Shown in pieces: positions 44,360-53,279 of a DNA stretch of 64,000 nt. The notes below the pieces were generated by a model. That model was not told the DNA's origin. It saw only the letters and a list, made by a program, of their open reading frames with translations, and ran no database searches. The stretch comes from an uncultured Christensenellaceae bacterium (GTDB lineage Bacteria; Bacillota; Clostridia; Christensenellales; Borkfalkiaceae). The stretch covers positions 1 to 64,000 of the forward strand of contig CAJULO010000001.1 in NCBI GenBank assembly GCA_910586945.1. Direction: 5' to 3'. The position numbers and the translations under genes were made by a program. Every line of letters starts with the position of its first letter. The first letter of the stretch is position 1.

Positions 44360-45306
44360 AGATAATTTATGCAGGTTCACCACAATTTAGTATTCCACCA
44401 CTTGAAAAACTTCTCTCTAAAAAGTTTGATATCATAGCAGTATTGACGCAACCGGATAGACCGTTTGGTAGAAAAGGTATATTGACAGCAACACCTATTA
44501 AAAATTTTGCAAAAGCGCAGAATATTCCCGTATTTACCTTTGAAAAGATAGCAAACTCTGTACAAGAGTTAAAAGCGCTGCAAGCGGATTGTCTAATCAC
44601 GAGTGCCTATGGGCAAATTCTAACACAAGAAGTACTCAATTTATTTCAAATGGGCGTATATAATATACATGCATCTATTTTACCGCGATGGAGAGGTGCA
44701 TCACCTATACAACATGCTCTTTTACATGGAGATAGACAGACTGGTATTAGTATTATGAAAACAGATGTTGGGTTGGATACTGGTGATATTGTATTGCAAA
44801 AAACTTTAGATATTACGCAAGAGGATAATGCAAGTTTACTTTTTGACAAGTTGTCTCATTTGGGAGCAGAATGTATTGTAGAAGCAATGGAAATATTGCA
44901 GTATGGTCAAATAAATTTGCAAAAACAAGCAGAAGATGGCGTAACAATCTGTAAAAAAATAATAAAAAAAGAATGCCAAATCGACTTCAATAAAAGTGCT
45001 AAAGAAATTGTGCAGCTTGTAAAGGCAATGGAATGTGGACCTGTTGCATATAGTCATCTACAAGGGCAGCTTGTGAATTTTTATGATTGTAAAGTTGCAA
45101 TAGATAAGCAAATAGAGCAAGAGGGAATGGAGAAAGAAAATGGAACAATCCTTGCTGTACAAAAAAATGGCATATTTATAAAGGCAAATGATGGCATTAT
45201 ACAAGCAACTGTGCTACAATTTGCTGGTAGTAAAAAAATAACATCACAAGATATTTACAACGGTAAAAAATTAGAAAGGAATCAAATTTTTAAAAAAGAG
45301 GAATAG
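44356..45306 (+). CDS. fmt: methionyl-tRNA formyltransferase
   Basis: 316 residues. The N-terminal formyltransferase domain contains TQPDRPFGRK, the catalytic NIHASILPRWRGASPIQHAL and the Asp in GLDTGDI. A C-terminal OB-like domain follows. It formylates initiator Met-tRNA. It overlaps def at the start. Confidence 0.96.
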   Translation: MKIIYAGSPQFSIPPLEKLLSKKFDIIAVLTQPDRPFGRKGILTATPIKNFAKAQNIPVFTFEKIANSVQELKALQADCLITSAYGQILTQEVLNLFQMGVYNIHASILPRWRGASPIQHALLHGDRQTGISIMKTDVGLDTGDIVLQKTLDITQEDNASLLFDKLSHLGAECIVEAMEILQYGQINLQKQAEDGVTICKKIIKKECQIDFNKSAKEIVQLVKAMECGPVAYSHLQGQLVNFYDCKVAIDKQIEQEGMEKENGTILAVQKNGIFIKANDGIIQATVLQFAGSKKITSQDIYNGKKLERNQIFKKEE

Positions 45307-45315
45307 AATAAGAAT

Positions 45316-46572
45316 ATGACCAATCCATTATATGACCCATTTCAAATTTTAACAAAAGTATATAGCAATAAACAATATTTAAAACAGGCCATTGCTGAAA
45401 CAAACATTGAGGAAGCACATCGAGCAAGAACAATAAAAATTGCTTATGGTGTTTTAGAAAATGATATTTTTTTAGAACATTGTATCAATATGTTTGCTGA
45501 AAAAGTTCCTAAATTGCCCGTGCGTATTCTCTTAAAAATTGCAACATATATGATATATGTATTAAAAAAACCACAGTATATGGTTACAGATAACTGTGTA
45601 CAACTGGTAAAAAAACTCGGCAAAGGAGGTATGTCCGGTTTTGTCAATGCATATCTACGGAATTTTCAAATAGATAGAATTCCAATGCCAATGGATTTAA
45701 TTTTGTCAAGAAGTTTGCAGTATTCCTATCCGGTATTTGCAATTGAAAGAGTGATTGCAGAATATGATGAAGCTATAGTGGATAAAATTTTAGAGCATAA
45801 AAGTCCAGTTGCCTTTATTCGCTTTAAAGATGAAAATACTGCTAAAAATTATCTTGAAGATGAATCTTATAAAGATAAACTACAGCCAACAGAATTTCAA
45901 AATCTCTATATGGCAAATCACTTTAAAAGAGATAAAGGATATGATAAAGGTGAATATACATATCAATCAATTGGTTCAGTTGCAATTTGTGATATCGTTG
46001 AAAAAGGGGATAAGTTGTTAGAAGCATGTGCTGGTCCAGGTGGTAAATCTGTTTTATTATCTGCAAAATTTAATACAATTACAGCTTGCGAACTACATCC
46101 ACATAGAGTGGAATTGATTAAAAAATATGCACAGCGTATGCATGTTGCAAATATGCAAGCAGTTTGTCAAGATAGTATGTTGCTTGTGCAAGAGTATGTT
46201 AATGCATTTGACGCCGTACTGATAGATGCTCCTTGTAGTGGATATGGTGTTATCAATGCAAATCCCGATATAAAATATTTTAGAGAAGAAAATGATATTG
46301 TAGCACTAACCAATACACAGATAGATATTTTAGAAAATTGTGCAAACTATGTAAAAAGGGGAGGATATTTATATTACTCAACTTGTTCTATATTCCATGC
46401 AGAAAATGATAAAATCATTAAAAATTTTTTACAAAATAATAAAAACTTTATTGTTGAAGAAATTACAAGTCCACTTGGACATGTGAAAAAGGAATTTGGT
46501 TTACAATTCTTGCCACATATATCCTATGGAGTTGGATTTTACATCTGTAAAATGAAGAAAATTGAAGGTTAA
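45316..46572 (+). CDS. rsmB: 16S rRNA (cytosine(967)-C(5))-methyltransferase
   Basis: 418 residues. An N-terminal NusB-like helical domain (about 1-130) is followed by a SAM methyltransferase domain with CAGPGGKSVLLS, the Cys in IDAPCSGYG and the nucleophile Cys in YSTCSI. The order fmt-rsmB-rlmN is standard for Bacillota. Confidence 0.93.
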   Translation: MTNPLYDPFQILTKVYSNKQYLKQAIAETNIEEAHRARTIKIAYGVLENDIFLEHCINMFAEKVPKLPVRILLKIATYMIYVLKKPQYMVTDNCVQLVKKLGKGGMSGFVNAYLRNFQIDRIPMPMDLILSRSLQYSYPVFAIERVIAEYDEAIVDKILEHKSPVAFIRFKDENTAKNYLEDESYKDKLQPTEFQNLYMANHFKRDKGYDKGEYTYQSIGSVAICDIVEKGDKLLEACAGPGGKSVLLSAKFNTITACELHPHRVELIKKYAQRMHVANMQAVCQDSMLLVQEYVNAFDAVLIDAPCSGYGVINANPDIKYFREENDIVALTNTQIDILENCANYVKRGGYLYYSTCSIFHAENDKIIKNFLQNNKNFIVEEITSPLGHVKKEFGLQFLPHISYGVGFYICKMKKIEG

Positions 46573-46574
46573 AA

Positions 46575-47615
46575 ATGAAAAAAATCATCCATGATTTGTC
46601 TTTACAACAGTTAGAAGATTTATTTGTGCAAGAATTGCATGAGAAAAAATATAGAGCGTTACAACTCTATCAAGGCTTGATGTTAGGCAAAAGTATTCAA
46701 GAGATTTCTACTCTACCTAAAAGCTTAAAAGATAGACTTTTGACTTTATTTGAAGATGAAACAATTGTAATTTTGCGAGAGTTTACAGCAAAAGATGGAA
46801 CAAAAAAATTTTTATTTCAACTTGCTGATGGCAATTGCATTGAAGGTGTGTTTATGCAATATAAACATGGCAATACCCAATGTGTATCCACGCAAGTAGG
46901 ATGTAGAATGGGCTGTGTCTTTTGTGCTTCCACTAAGGGTGGACTGATTCGTAACCTGACAAGTGGAGAAATATTAGCACAAGTTCTTGTTGTCAATGCA
47001 CGTATGGGTGGCAATAGTAAACAGCGTGCAATTACAAATATTGTGCTTATGGGTAGTGGTGAACCATTGGATAACTATCATAATACCGTCAATTTTTTAA
47101 AAAATGTTTCCGCTCCAGAGGGCATATGTATCAGTACGCGGAATATCAGTTTATCCACTTGTGGACTTGTACCTGAAATGAGAAAGTTGGCAAATGAAGG
47201 GTTATCTATTAATTTAACGGTATCCTTGCACAATGGTGAAGATAGGCAGAGACAAAATATTATGCCAATTGCAAAAGTATATTCTATACAAGAAATTTTA
47301 GATGCATGTAATTATTATTTTGAACAAACAGGAAGACGATATATTTTTGAATATTCTTTAATAGCTGGTGAAAATGCAAGTAAAAAGGATGCGGATAAAC
47401 TTATAGCACTCTTAAAAGGGAAACCTTGTCATGTCAACTGCATTCGACTGAATGCTATTGAAAATGGTAAATTGATAGGCACAACAGAAAAAGAAGCATA
47501 TCAATTTGTTGCTATGCTAGAAAAGGGTGGACTTTCTGCAACTTTGCGTCGTAAAATGGGAGACGATATTGCCGGAGCATGTGGGCAACTACGAGCAAAC
47601 TATTTAAATTTATAG
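46575..47615 (+). CDS. rlmN: dual-specificity 23S rRNA/tRNA adenine C2 methyltransferase
   Basis: 346 residues. It is a radical SAM enzyme: CRMGCVFC holds the CxxxCxxC cluster motif. MGSGEPLDNY, STRNISLSTCG and the C-terminal LRRKMGDDIAGACGQL (catalytic Cys in GACGQ) are diagnostic. It makes m2A2503 in 23S rRNA and m2A37 in tRNAs. In relatives the next genes are prpC-prkC-rsgA; here rpe follows after 14 nt. Confidence 0.96.
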   Translation: MKKIIHDLSLQQLEDLFVQELHEKKYRALQLYQGLMLGKSIQEISTLPKSLKDRLLTLFEDETIVILREFTAKDGTKKFLFQLADGNCIEGVFMQYKHGNTQCVSTQVGCRMGCVFCASTKGGLIRNLTSGEILAQVLVVNARMGGNSKQRAITNIVLMGSGEPLDNYHNTVNFLKNVSAPEGICISTRNISLSTCGLVPEMRKLANEGLSINLTVSLHNGEDRQRQNIMPIAKVYSIQEILDACNYYFEQTGRRYIFEYSLIAGENASKKDADKLIALLKGKPCHVNCIRLNAIENGKLIGTTEKEAYQFVAMLEKGGLSATLRRKMGDDIAGACGQLRANYLNL

Positions 47616-47629
47616 CGAAGGAGAAAGAT

Positions 47630-48310
47630 ATGTCAAAAATAGCAATAGCACCATCAATTTTGGCAGCAGATTTTGCTAAAATAGGAGAAGAAGTGCAAGC
47701 ATTAGAAACTGCTGGAGCTGATATTATACATTTTGATGTCATGGACGGTAATTTTGTAGAAAAAATCACTTTTGGTTCACAGATGCTGCAAGCAGTGCAA
47801 GCAAATACAAATTTACCATTAGATGTACATTTAATGGTAACAAATCCACAAAATAAGATAAAAGATTTTGTAAATGCCGGAGCTAATTTTATATCATTTC
47901 ATATTGAAGCATTACAAGGCAATATGAAAAATAAGCTAGAACAAGCAATTGTCATTCTACAAGAGATTCAAAGCTATGGGATAGAAGCAGGTATTGCAGT
48001 AAATCCTAAGACGGATATTGCAGATATTTTACCACTATTGCTGTATTGTAATTTTATTTTAATTATGAGTGTGCAAGCAGGTTTAGGAGGGCAATCTTTT
48101 ATTGAAAGTACTTTACAAAAGGCAGAAAAAGTAAAAGAGTACATTGTAAAAAATAACCTGCATGTAGTGATAGAAATGGATGGTGGTATTACATTAGAGA
48201 ATGTACACACAGTGCAACAAGCTGGAGTAACAAGAATAGTTGCAGGAAGTACAATCTTTAAAGTAAAAGATAGGGCAAAAATCATTCAAGATTTGCGAAA
48301 TGGTATGTAA
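47630..48310 (+). CDS. rpe: ribulose-phosphate 3-epimerase
   Basis: 226 residues from the ATG at 47630, just after AAGGAGA; the longer reading overlaps rlmN. It interconverts ribulose 5-phosphate and xylulose 5-phosphate. APSILAADFA, HFDVMDGNFV, DVHLMV, the variant loop MSVQAGLGGQSFI (usually MTVNPGFGGQ) and the phosphate-binding EMDGGI and VAGSTIF are seen. It is coupled to thiN downstream. Confidence 0.93.
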   Translation: MSKIAIAPSILAADFAKIGEEVQALETAGADIIHFDVMDGNFVEKITFGSQMLQAVQANTNLPLDVHLMVTNPQNKIKDFVNAGANFISFHIEALQGNMKNKLEQAIVILQEIQSYGIEAGIAVNPKTDIADILPLLLYCNFILIMSVQAGLGGQSFIESTLQKAEKVKEYIVKNNLHVVIEMDGGITLENVHTVQQAGVTRIVAGSTIFKVKDRAKIIQDLRNGM

Positions 48311-48328
48311 ATTTGCAAGGAGTAGCAT

Positions 48329-48940
48329 ATGCAGACAGTAAAAAAAGGTATTTTACTCTTAAATGGAGAGCCATACCAAGGTAAAATTGAGCAAAAAAAT
48401 AGATATACAGTCTGTTGTGATGGAGCATATATATGGGCAAAAGACTTACAAATTGATATGCATATTGGTGATTTTGATAGTAGTGTAGAGAAAGCAGAAC
48501 ATAACTTAGTCTATCCAAAGGAAAAAGATTTAACAGATGGAGAGTTAGGATTACGATATTTGATAGAAAAAGGATGTCGTCATATTCAAATTTATGGTGG
48601 TGGCGGTAAACGCGATGACCATTTTTTTGGAAATTTACAACTTTTATTGTATGCATGCAGGCGTGGGATTTGGGCAGAACTAATAACCAATTATGCTACA
48701 ATATATTGTGTAGATAAATATGTTGTATTTACCAATAAAAGAAATAAAACAATCAGTTTTGCACCATTTTTTGGCGATGTCCATATACTAGATAGTGAAG
48801 GATTACAATATTCTTTAAAAAATATTACCCTATGTGCAGAAGAATGCAGGGGCATAAGTAATTGTATACAAAAGGAGAAAGCAAGTATAACGATTGAGAA
48901 GGGAGTATTACTTGTCTTTGAAGTTGATAAAATGGTATAG
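48329..48940 (+). CDS. thiN: thiamine pyrophosphokinase
   Basis: 203 residues. CCDGAYIWA, IGDFDS, KEKDLTDGELGLRYL and GGGGKRDDHFFGNL are the family motifs. It makes thiamine diphosphate from thiamine and ATP. rpe-thiN-spoVM-rpmB is the Bacillus order and is kept here. AAGGAGT precedes the ATG. Confidence 0.93.
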   Translation: MQTVKKGILLLNGEPYQGKIEQKNRYTVCCDGAYIWAKDLQIDMHIGDFDSSVEKAEHNLVYPKEKDLTDGELGLRYLIEKGCRHIQIYGGGGKRDDHFFGNLQLLLYACRRGIWAELITNYATIYCVDKYVVFTNKRNKTISFAPFFGDVHILDSEGLQYSLKNITLCAEECRGISNCIQKEKASITIEKGVLLVFEVDKMV

Positions 48941-48951
48941 GAGTTTTTTCT

Positions 48952-49020
48952 ATGATAAAAATAATTTGTATTAAACCACCTAAATGTATTCAATTTATTT
49001 TGCGAATTTTTGTGCATTAA
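48952..49020 (+). CDS. spoVM: stage V sporulation protein M, spore coat targeting peptide
   Basis: A 22-residue peptide, MIKIICIKPPKCIQFILRIF plus two residues, encoded 11 nt after thiN with TAGGAG 8 nt before its ATG. SpoVM is a 26-residue amphipathic helix that recognises the convex forespore membrane and anchors the SpoIVA coat base. Clostridial SpoVM begins with a few hydrophobic residues, then I-K-x-P-K and a hydrophobic-basic helix (xxxILRxIFG); this peptide has IKPPK and FILRIF in the right places. The position between thiN and rpmB is exactly that of spoVM in Bacillus subtilis. It lacks the usual Gly and basic tail at the C-terminus. Motif plus synteny make the call likely, not certain. 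Confidence 0.75.
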   Translation: MIKIICIKPPKCIQFILRIFVH

Positions 49021-49068
49021 AGGGTAAAGGGTTATTACAAAAGAAAAAGCAGAATGCGTAATGGATAG

Positions 49069-49128
49069 AAGACAACAATATATAAAAAAGAGATAGTTTT
49101 CTATCTCTTTTTTATATATTGTTGTCTT
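49069..49128. terminator. 28-bp perfect inverted repeat terminator
   Basis: Arms 49069-49096 and 49101-49128 are exact reverse complements around TTTT. The core AAAAAAGAGATAG/CTATCTCTTTTTT provides a T run for the plus strand. It closes the rpoZ-to-spoVM gene run. The 48 nt between spoVM and this hairpin hold nothing recognisable. Confidence 0.85.
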
Positions 49129-49196
49129 TAAAGATTTTCTATTTATGCATAAGATTGTATTTTTTTGGGAATTTGTGGTAAAATCGATATAAAAAA

Positions 49197-49224
49197 TTGA
49201 CAGTAGAAAAAATTGTTATATAAT
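49197..49224 (+). promoter_or_regulatory. promoter of the beta-solenoid surface protein gene
   Basis: TTGACA (49197-49202), a 16-bp spacer and TATAAT (49219-49224), 46 nt before the start codon. A second TATAAT-like box occurs at 49244-49249. Confidence 0.7.
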
Positions 49225-49270
49225 AGATAATATAGAAATGATATAATCGTAGAAAAGGAAGAAGGGAAAA

Positions 49271-50857
49271 ATGGAATTTAAGAATTTGAAAAAAATAACT
49301 CTATTTTGTACAAGTATTTTTATGTTTTTTATAATCTGTTTTGTTTTTGTATCTATTTTACAAAATAAAGAAATAAAAACGCATGCTCTTTCTGCAGAAA
49401 GTGTAGAGTCTGTACAAAAAAATATACATAAAAATACAAATTTAGAAAATAGTACAATTACAAGTGATACAACTATAGAAGCAGGCGAGATTGTAAATAA
49501 TGTAATAGTAGAAAGTGGAACAGTAAATATTAAAGGGACTGTAAATAATTTAATAGTTTATAGCGGCATAGTAAATATTTATGATAAAGGGACAATTTCT
49601 GGAACTGTCATTTTCGTCGGAAATCCAACGAAAACTATTCTAAATGTGCAGTCTGGTGGTCGAATAATTGATGAATTGATAATAGCAAATGCAGATGTCA
49701 CTATAGAAGCTGGAGCAACCGTTCAGGATATTCTATTAGAGAATGAGGAAGTTAGAGACACTGTTCATTTGGATATAATGGGTACTGTTACCGGAAATAT
49801 TATACTTAAGAATAGAGGAACGAGTTGTGTATGCAATCTATCTGGAAGCATTGATGGAATGATTCAATCTATTGGAAGTATAGTGAATATAGAATCCAAT
49901 GTGCGTGTACAAAATGTTTTGGTAACGAGTAATGCGCATATAGGTAAAGTAAATGTGAAATCAAATGCTATTGTAGAGAATATAACAGTAACTGTTTATG
50001 GGGGAAATTTTGGAGAACTTACTGTAGAATCTAATGCTACTGTAAACACTTTAAAAGTAGCAGGTGGTATAGTCAATATACAATCCAATGCAACGATAGA
50101 GAATGCAACAGTATTAGGATATGAAGGATATTTTGGAGAACTTACTATAGAAGCAGGGGCAAGTGTAAAGACATTAAACCTTAAAGGTGGGTCAGTAGAT
50201 ATTGCAGGAAGTATAGAAACTATTATAACAACAGATGGAGCTATCAATTTGTTAGAAGGTGGAGCGATTACAAACTTAACAATAGCTGGTAAAGTAGATT
50301 TAGGTAGTGGTGCTAATGCAAGTGGTGGGAATATCTCTAAAGTAGTCATACATGAGACTGGTATTTTAACTTTATGGGATACCATAAAGATTAAGGATAT
50401 TATCAATGATGGTAAACTAAATGTTGCAGGTCATATTGATTTTATTCAAAACACAACTAGTGGTATTTTGCAAGTAAAGCGTGGAGCGAAAATTGTTTCG
50501 CTTGAAAGTGCAGGGAAAACAGTTGTAAATGCTGGTGCAGATATAAATAGCTTAAAAATTAACGGCGGACACACATATATTCAACAGAGTGCTATCATTC
50601 GCAATGCAACTTTACATAATGGAATTCTTGAAAGTGATAATAAAGAAAATATTGGCAATTTGGTATGTAATGCAGGAACTTTCATTGACCATACGAAGCA
50701 GTCTCATCCTATACAATCTCATCCTATGCAATCATTATGGATATATATCATAATAAGTGGAATACTAGGTGCAATAATAGTAGGTCTTATAGTTTGCATA
50801 ATAGTATTTTTGCATAAGAAAAGAAAGAAAAATAAAAGTATATATTGTATAAAGTAA
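49271..50857 (+). CDS. exported beta-solenoid repeat protein with C-terminal membrane anchor
   Basis: 528 residues. A signal peptide or N-terminal helix (about 10-30) is followed by repeats of about 18-22 residues with the pattern G-x-V-x-x-L-x-V-x-x-G-x-V-x-I (for example VESNATVNTLKVAGGIVNIQ and IEAGASVKTLNLKGGSVDIA). These predict a right-handed beta-helix like autotransporter or AIDA-type passenger domains. The repeats end at about 465, followed by a QSHP-repeat linker, a membrane helix (about 490-515) and the basic tail HKKRKKNK. No LPXTG or enzymatic motif is present. A surface adhesin or structural fibre is the likeliest role. It interrupts the spoVM-rpmB neighbourhood, so it is an insertion. 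AAGGAAGAAGGG precedes the ATG. Confidence 0.82.
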   Translation: MEFKNLKKITLFCTSIFMFFIICFVFVSILQNKEIKTHALSAESVESVQKNIHKNTNLENSTITSDTTIEAGEIVNNVIVESGTVNIKGTVNNLIVYSGIVNIYDKGTISGTVIFVGNPTKTILNVQSGGRIIDELIIANADVTIEAGATVQDILLENEEVRDTVHLDIMGTVTGNIILKNRGTSCVCNLSGSIDGMIQSIGSIVNIESNVRVQNVLVTSNAHIGKVNVKSNAIVENITVTVYGGNFGELTVESNATVNTLKVAGGIVNIQSNATIENATVLGYEGYFGELTIEAGASVKTLNLKGGSVDIAGSIETIITTDGAINLLEGGAITNLTIAGKVDLGSGANASGGNISKVVIHETGILTLWDTIKIKDIINDGKLNVAGHIDFIQNTTSGILQVKRGAKIVSLESAGKTVVNAGADINSLKINGGHTYIQQSAIIRNATLHNGILESDNKENIGNLVCNAGTFIDHTKQSHPIQSHPMQSLWIYIIISGILGAIIVGLIVCIIVFLHKKRKKNKSIYCIK

Positions 50858-51053
50858 TGCTCATTCTAATCATAGATAATGCAAGTCAATAGAACAATAA
50901 AATAGCAAAGAGAATATAGATAAAGATAGATAATTGTTTGAAAAGACTTGCTTATCTATATATTATTGTATTGCAAAAAAAATAAAGATAGGCCAGTCTT
51001 TCAAAAATAGATTGTTCTATAGTTATCCTATATAAACAATTTAAGTAGAAAAA
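50858..51053. other. structured intergenic region
   Basis: No gene is seen. GCAAGTC (50881-50887) can pair with GACTTGC (50945-50951), ATAGAACAAT (50889-50898) with ATTGTTCTAT (51011-51020), and TAGATAA near 50936 with TTATCTA near 50952. The first two pairings cross, so they would be alternatives or a pseudoknot. No known RNA family was recognised. Confidence 0.35.
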
Positions 51054-51083
51054 AAGATATGCTTTTATTCTAAAGCATATCTT
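51054..51083 (-). terminator. terminator of rpmB
   Basis: AAGATATGCTTT (51054-51065) pairs with AAAGCATATCTT (51072-51083). On the minus strand the stem is followed by seven T, which fits the end of the rpmB transcript. Confidence 0.8.
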
Positions 51084-51147
51084 GAAAAGAAAGGAAAATA
51101 TTGTAATATAAAGAAATAATTTAAAATTTTTTATTTGTAAAACTATA

Positions 51148-51336
51148 TTAAACTCTTTGTACTTTTTCGCCCTTCAAGCAACGCGTACAAACATAATTTG
51201 TTTCTATTTTATTGCCATTTAAAAATTTAACTTTTTGAACATTTGCTTTAAAAGTTCTTCTAGTTTTACGGTTACTATGGCTAACATTATTGCCAGAATT
51301 TTGTCCTTTATTGCAAATGATGCATACTCTTGACAT
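51148..51336 (-). CDS. rpmB: 50S ribosomal protein bL28
   Basis: 62 residues from the ATG at 51336, preceded by TAGGAGAGA; the longer in-frame start at 51390 lies upstream of that site. MSRVCIICNKGQNSGNNVSHS and KTRRTFKANVQKV are the standard bL28 start. Cys pairs CIIC and CTRC form a zinc ribbon. It is transcribed away from fakA, as in Bacillus. Confidence 0.95.
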   Translation of the reverse strand: MSRVCIICNKGQNSGNNVSHSNRKTRRTFKANVQKVKFLNGNKIETNYVCTRCLKGEKVQRV

Positions 51337-51392
51337 AATATCTCTCCTAATAAAATTTATTTTATTGATACTTTTAACAAAATTATGCAATT

Positions 51393-51421
51393 AGTATAGC
51401 AAATTTTAAAAAAAATTGCAA
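51393..51421 (-). promoter_or_regulatory. promoter of rpmB
   Basis: On the minus strand: TTGCAA (51416-51421), a 17-bp spacer and TATACT (51393-51398). The remaining 51422-51629 between rpmB and the fakA-like gene is AT-rich, with TATACTATTATAATTC at 51510 as a possible plus-strand promoter. Confidence 0.7.
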
Positions 51422-51629
51422 GCTTTTTTCACAATATTTTTAAAAAATTGCGAAAATATTCTATAAAGCTTATAAAAAGTCTTGCAAAAAATATAAAAAT
51501 TCATTATACTATATACTATTATAATTCTATACAAATCATATATTTTGGAATTTAGAATACAGGAATTTATTCAATGCAAAATATACAAAATATAAAGATA
51601 AAATCCTATAACAAGGAGAAACAAATAGA

Positions 51630-53270
51630 ATGCTAAAAGCACTCAATTGTTTAGATTTTCGTAATATGCTTTTAAGCGGTGCACAGTATTTACAAGAAAA
51701 TCGTAGTAAAATAGATGAATTAAATGTTTTTCCTGTACCAGATGGAGATACAGGTACAAATATGGCACTTACTATGAATGCTGGTATTCAGGCCCTAATG
51801 AAATACAATGGAAATAAACTTGCTGAACTTTGTCAAGTTGTCAGTAATGGTATACTTAGCGGTGCTAGAGGGAATAGTGGTGTAATTTTATCACAACTCA
51901 TCCGTGGAATTTGCCAAATTGTAAAGGAGCATGAGACAATTCCATTAAAAGTATTTGTCAAAGCGCTGGAAAATGCAACAGCATTAGCATACAGTACGGT
52001 ACATGAACCTAAAGAAGGCACTATTTTAACAGTCGCTAGAAAGATGAGTGAATGTGCAAGACAGGAAATTAAAAATCACAAAAATTATCCTAGTTTAATG
52101 ACAGCTATTTTACAAGCAGGAGAACAAGCACTTTCACAAACTCCGGAACTTTTACCAGTTTTAAAGGAGGCAAATGTTGTAGATTCTGGGGGTATGGGCT
52201 TAATCATTGTATGGAAAGGATTTTTAGCTGCAATGCAAGGGGAAAAGTTGGATACAAATAACTTTTTGTCTATGACAAGTAATGATGTATCTTATGGTAG
52301 TAATGAAGAGATTGTCACCTTAGAGATTGGTGATATTCGATATGGATATTGTACAGAATTTTTCATTATCAATATGCATAAAAAAATAGCAGTGCAGACG
52401 GCAATTGAAAAATTAAAGGCTAAACTTTCGCAAATTGGCGATAGTTTAATTTGTTTTGGTGATGAGCAGTTAGTGAAAGTGCATGTGCATACAGCAAATC
52501 CTGGGCAAGTATTAAGCTATGCTTTAGAACTTGGTGAAGTGGATAAAATTAAAATTGAAAATATGTTAGAGCAAAATAGAGCATTCCGTGCAAATTTGGA
52601 GAGAACGAGAAAGGAAATGGGGTTGCTTTCCGTTTCTTCTGGAAAAGGTTTTGCAGCAATTTTTAATGACTTATTGGTCGATAAAATTGTGGAAGGTGGG
52701 CAAACTGCAAATCCAAGTACAGATGATATTGTACAGGCAATTAAAACCATCAATGCAAAAAATATTTTTATTTTACCCAATAATAAAAATATTATTTTAG
52801 CTTGTAAACAAGCAAAAACATTGGTACAAAATAAAAATTTATTTGTATTGTCGACAACGACCATTCCAGAAGGTATTGCTGCAGCGCTTTATTTTGATGC
52901 GAATTGCTCTGTAGAAGAGAATTTGGCTGTAATGAAAAAAAATATACAAAATGTTGTTTGTGGACAAGTTACGCGTGCCGTTCGTAATTCTAATATTAAT
53001 GGAATAGTTGTACGAGTTGGTGATTATATTGGTGTAGATAGTAACAAGGTTCTTGTAAAGGGTAAGACGCAAGAAGAAACTGTTTTAGCGTTAGTGCAAA
53101 AATTAAAGAAAAATGCACATGAAAATATTACTCTTTATTATGGAGAAGATATTCCCCTTGAAGATGCAACAAATCTACAAGAAAAATTAGCACAGGAGTA
53201 TTCTGATTGTGAAGTATTATGCTTAGAAGGTGGGCAAGCGATTTATTCTTACATAGTATCACTAGAATAA
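51630..53270 (+). CDS. fakA: DAK-fold kinase of the FakA/YloV family
   Basis: 546 residues. The N-terminal DhaL (DAK2) domain has the ATP/metal motif NVFPVPDGDTGTNM, then GARGNSGVILSQ, KEGTILTVAR and VDSGGMGL. The C-terminal half is the FakA-specific region (YGYCTEFFI, VHTANPGQVL). In Staphylococcus FakA phosphorylates fatty acids bound by FakB (DegV-type) proteins; no FakB gene is in the window. Position rpmB-[yloU]-yloV-recG is conserved, but the small yloU (Asp23-type) gene is missing. AAGGAG precedes the ATG. Confidence 0.9.
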   Translation: MLKALNCLDFRNMLLSGAQYLQENRSKIDELNVFPVPDGDTGTNMALTMNAGIQALMKYNGNKLAELCQVVSNGILSGARGNSGVILSQLIRGICQIVKEHETIPLKVFVKALENATALAYSTVHEPKEGTILTVARKMSECARQEIKNHKNYPSLMTAILQAGEQALSQTPELLPVLKEANVVDSGGMGLIIVWKGFLAAMQGEKLDTNNFLSMTSNDVSYGSNEEIVTLEIGDIRYGYCTEFFIINMHKKIAVQTAIEKLKAKLSQIGDSLICFGDEQLVKVHVHTANPGQVLSYALELGEVDKIKIENMLEQNRAFRANLERTRKEMGLLSVSSGKGFAAIFNDLLVDKIVEGGQTANPSTDDIVQAIKTINAKNIFILPNNKNIILACKQAKTLVQNKNLFVLSTTTIPEGIAAALYFDANCSVEENLAVMKKNIQNVVCGQVTRAVRNSNINGIVVRVGDYIGVDSNKVLVKGKTQEETVLALVQKLKKNAHENITLYYGEDIPLEDATNLQEKLAQEYSDCEVLCLEGGQAIYSYIVSLE

Positions 53271-53279
53271 ATTTATATT

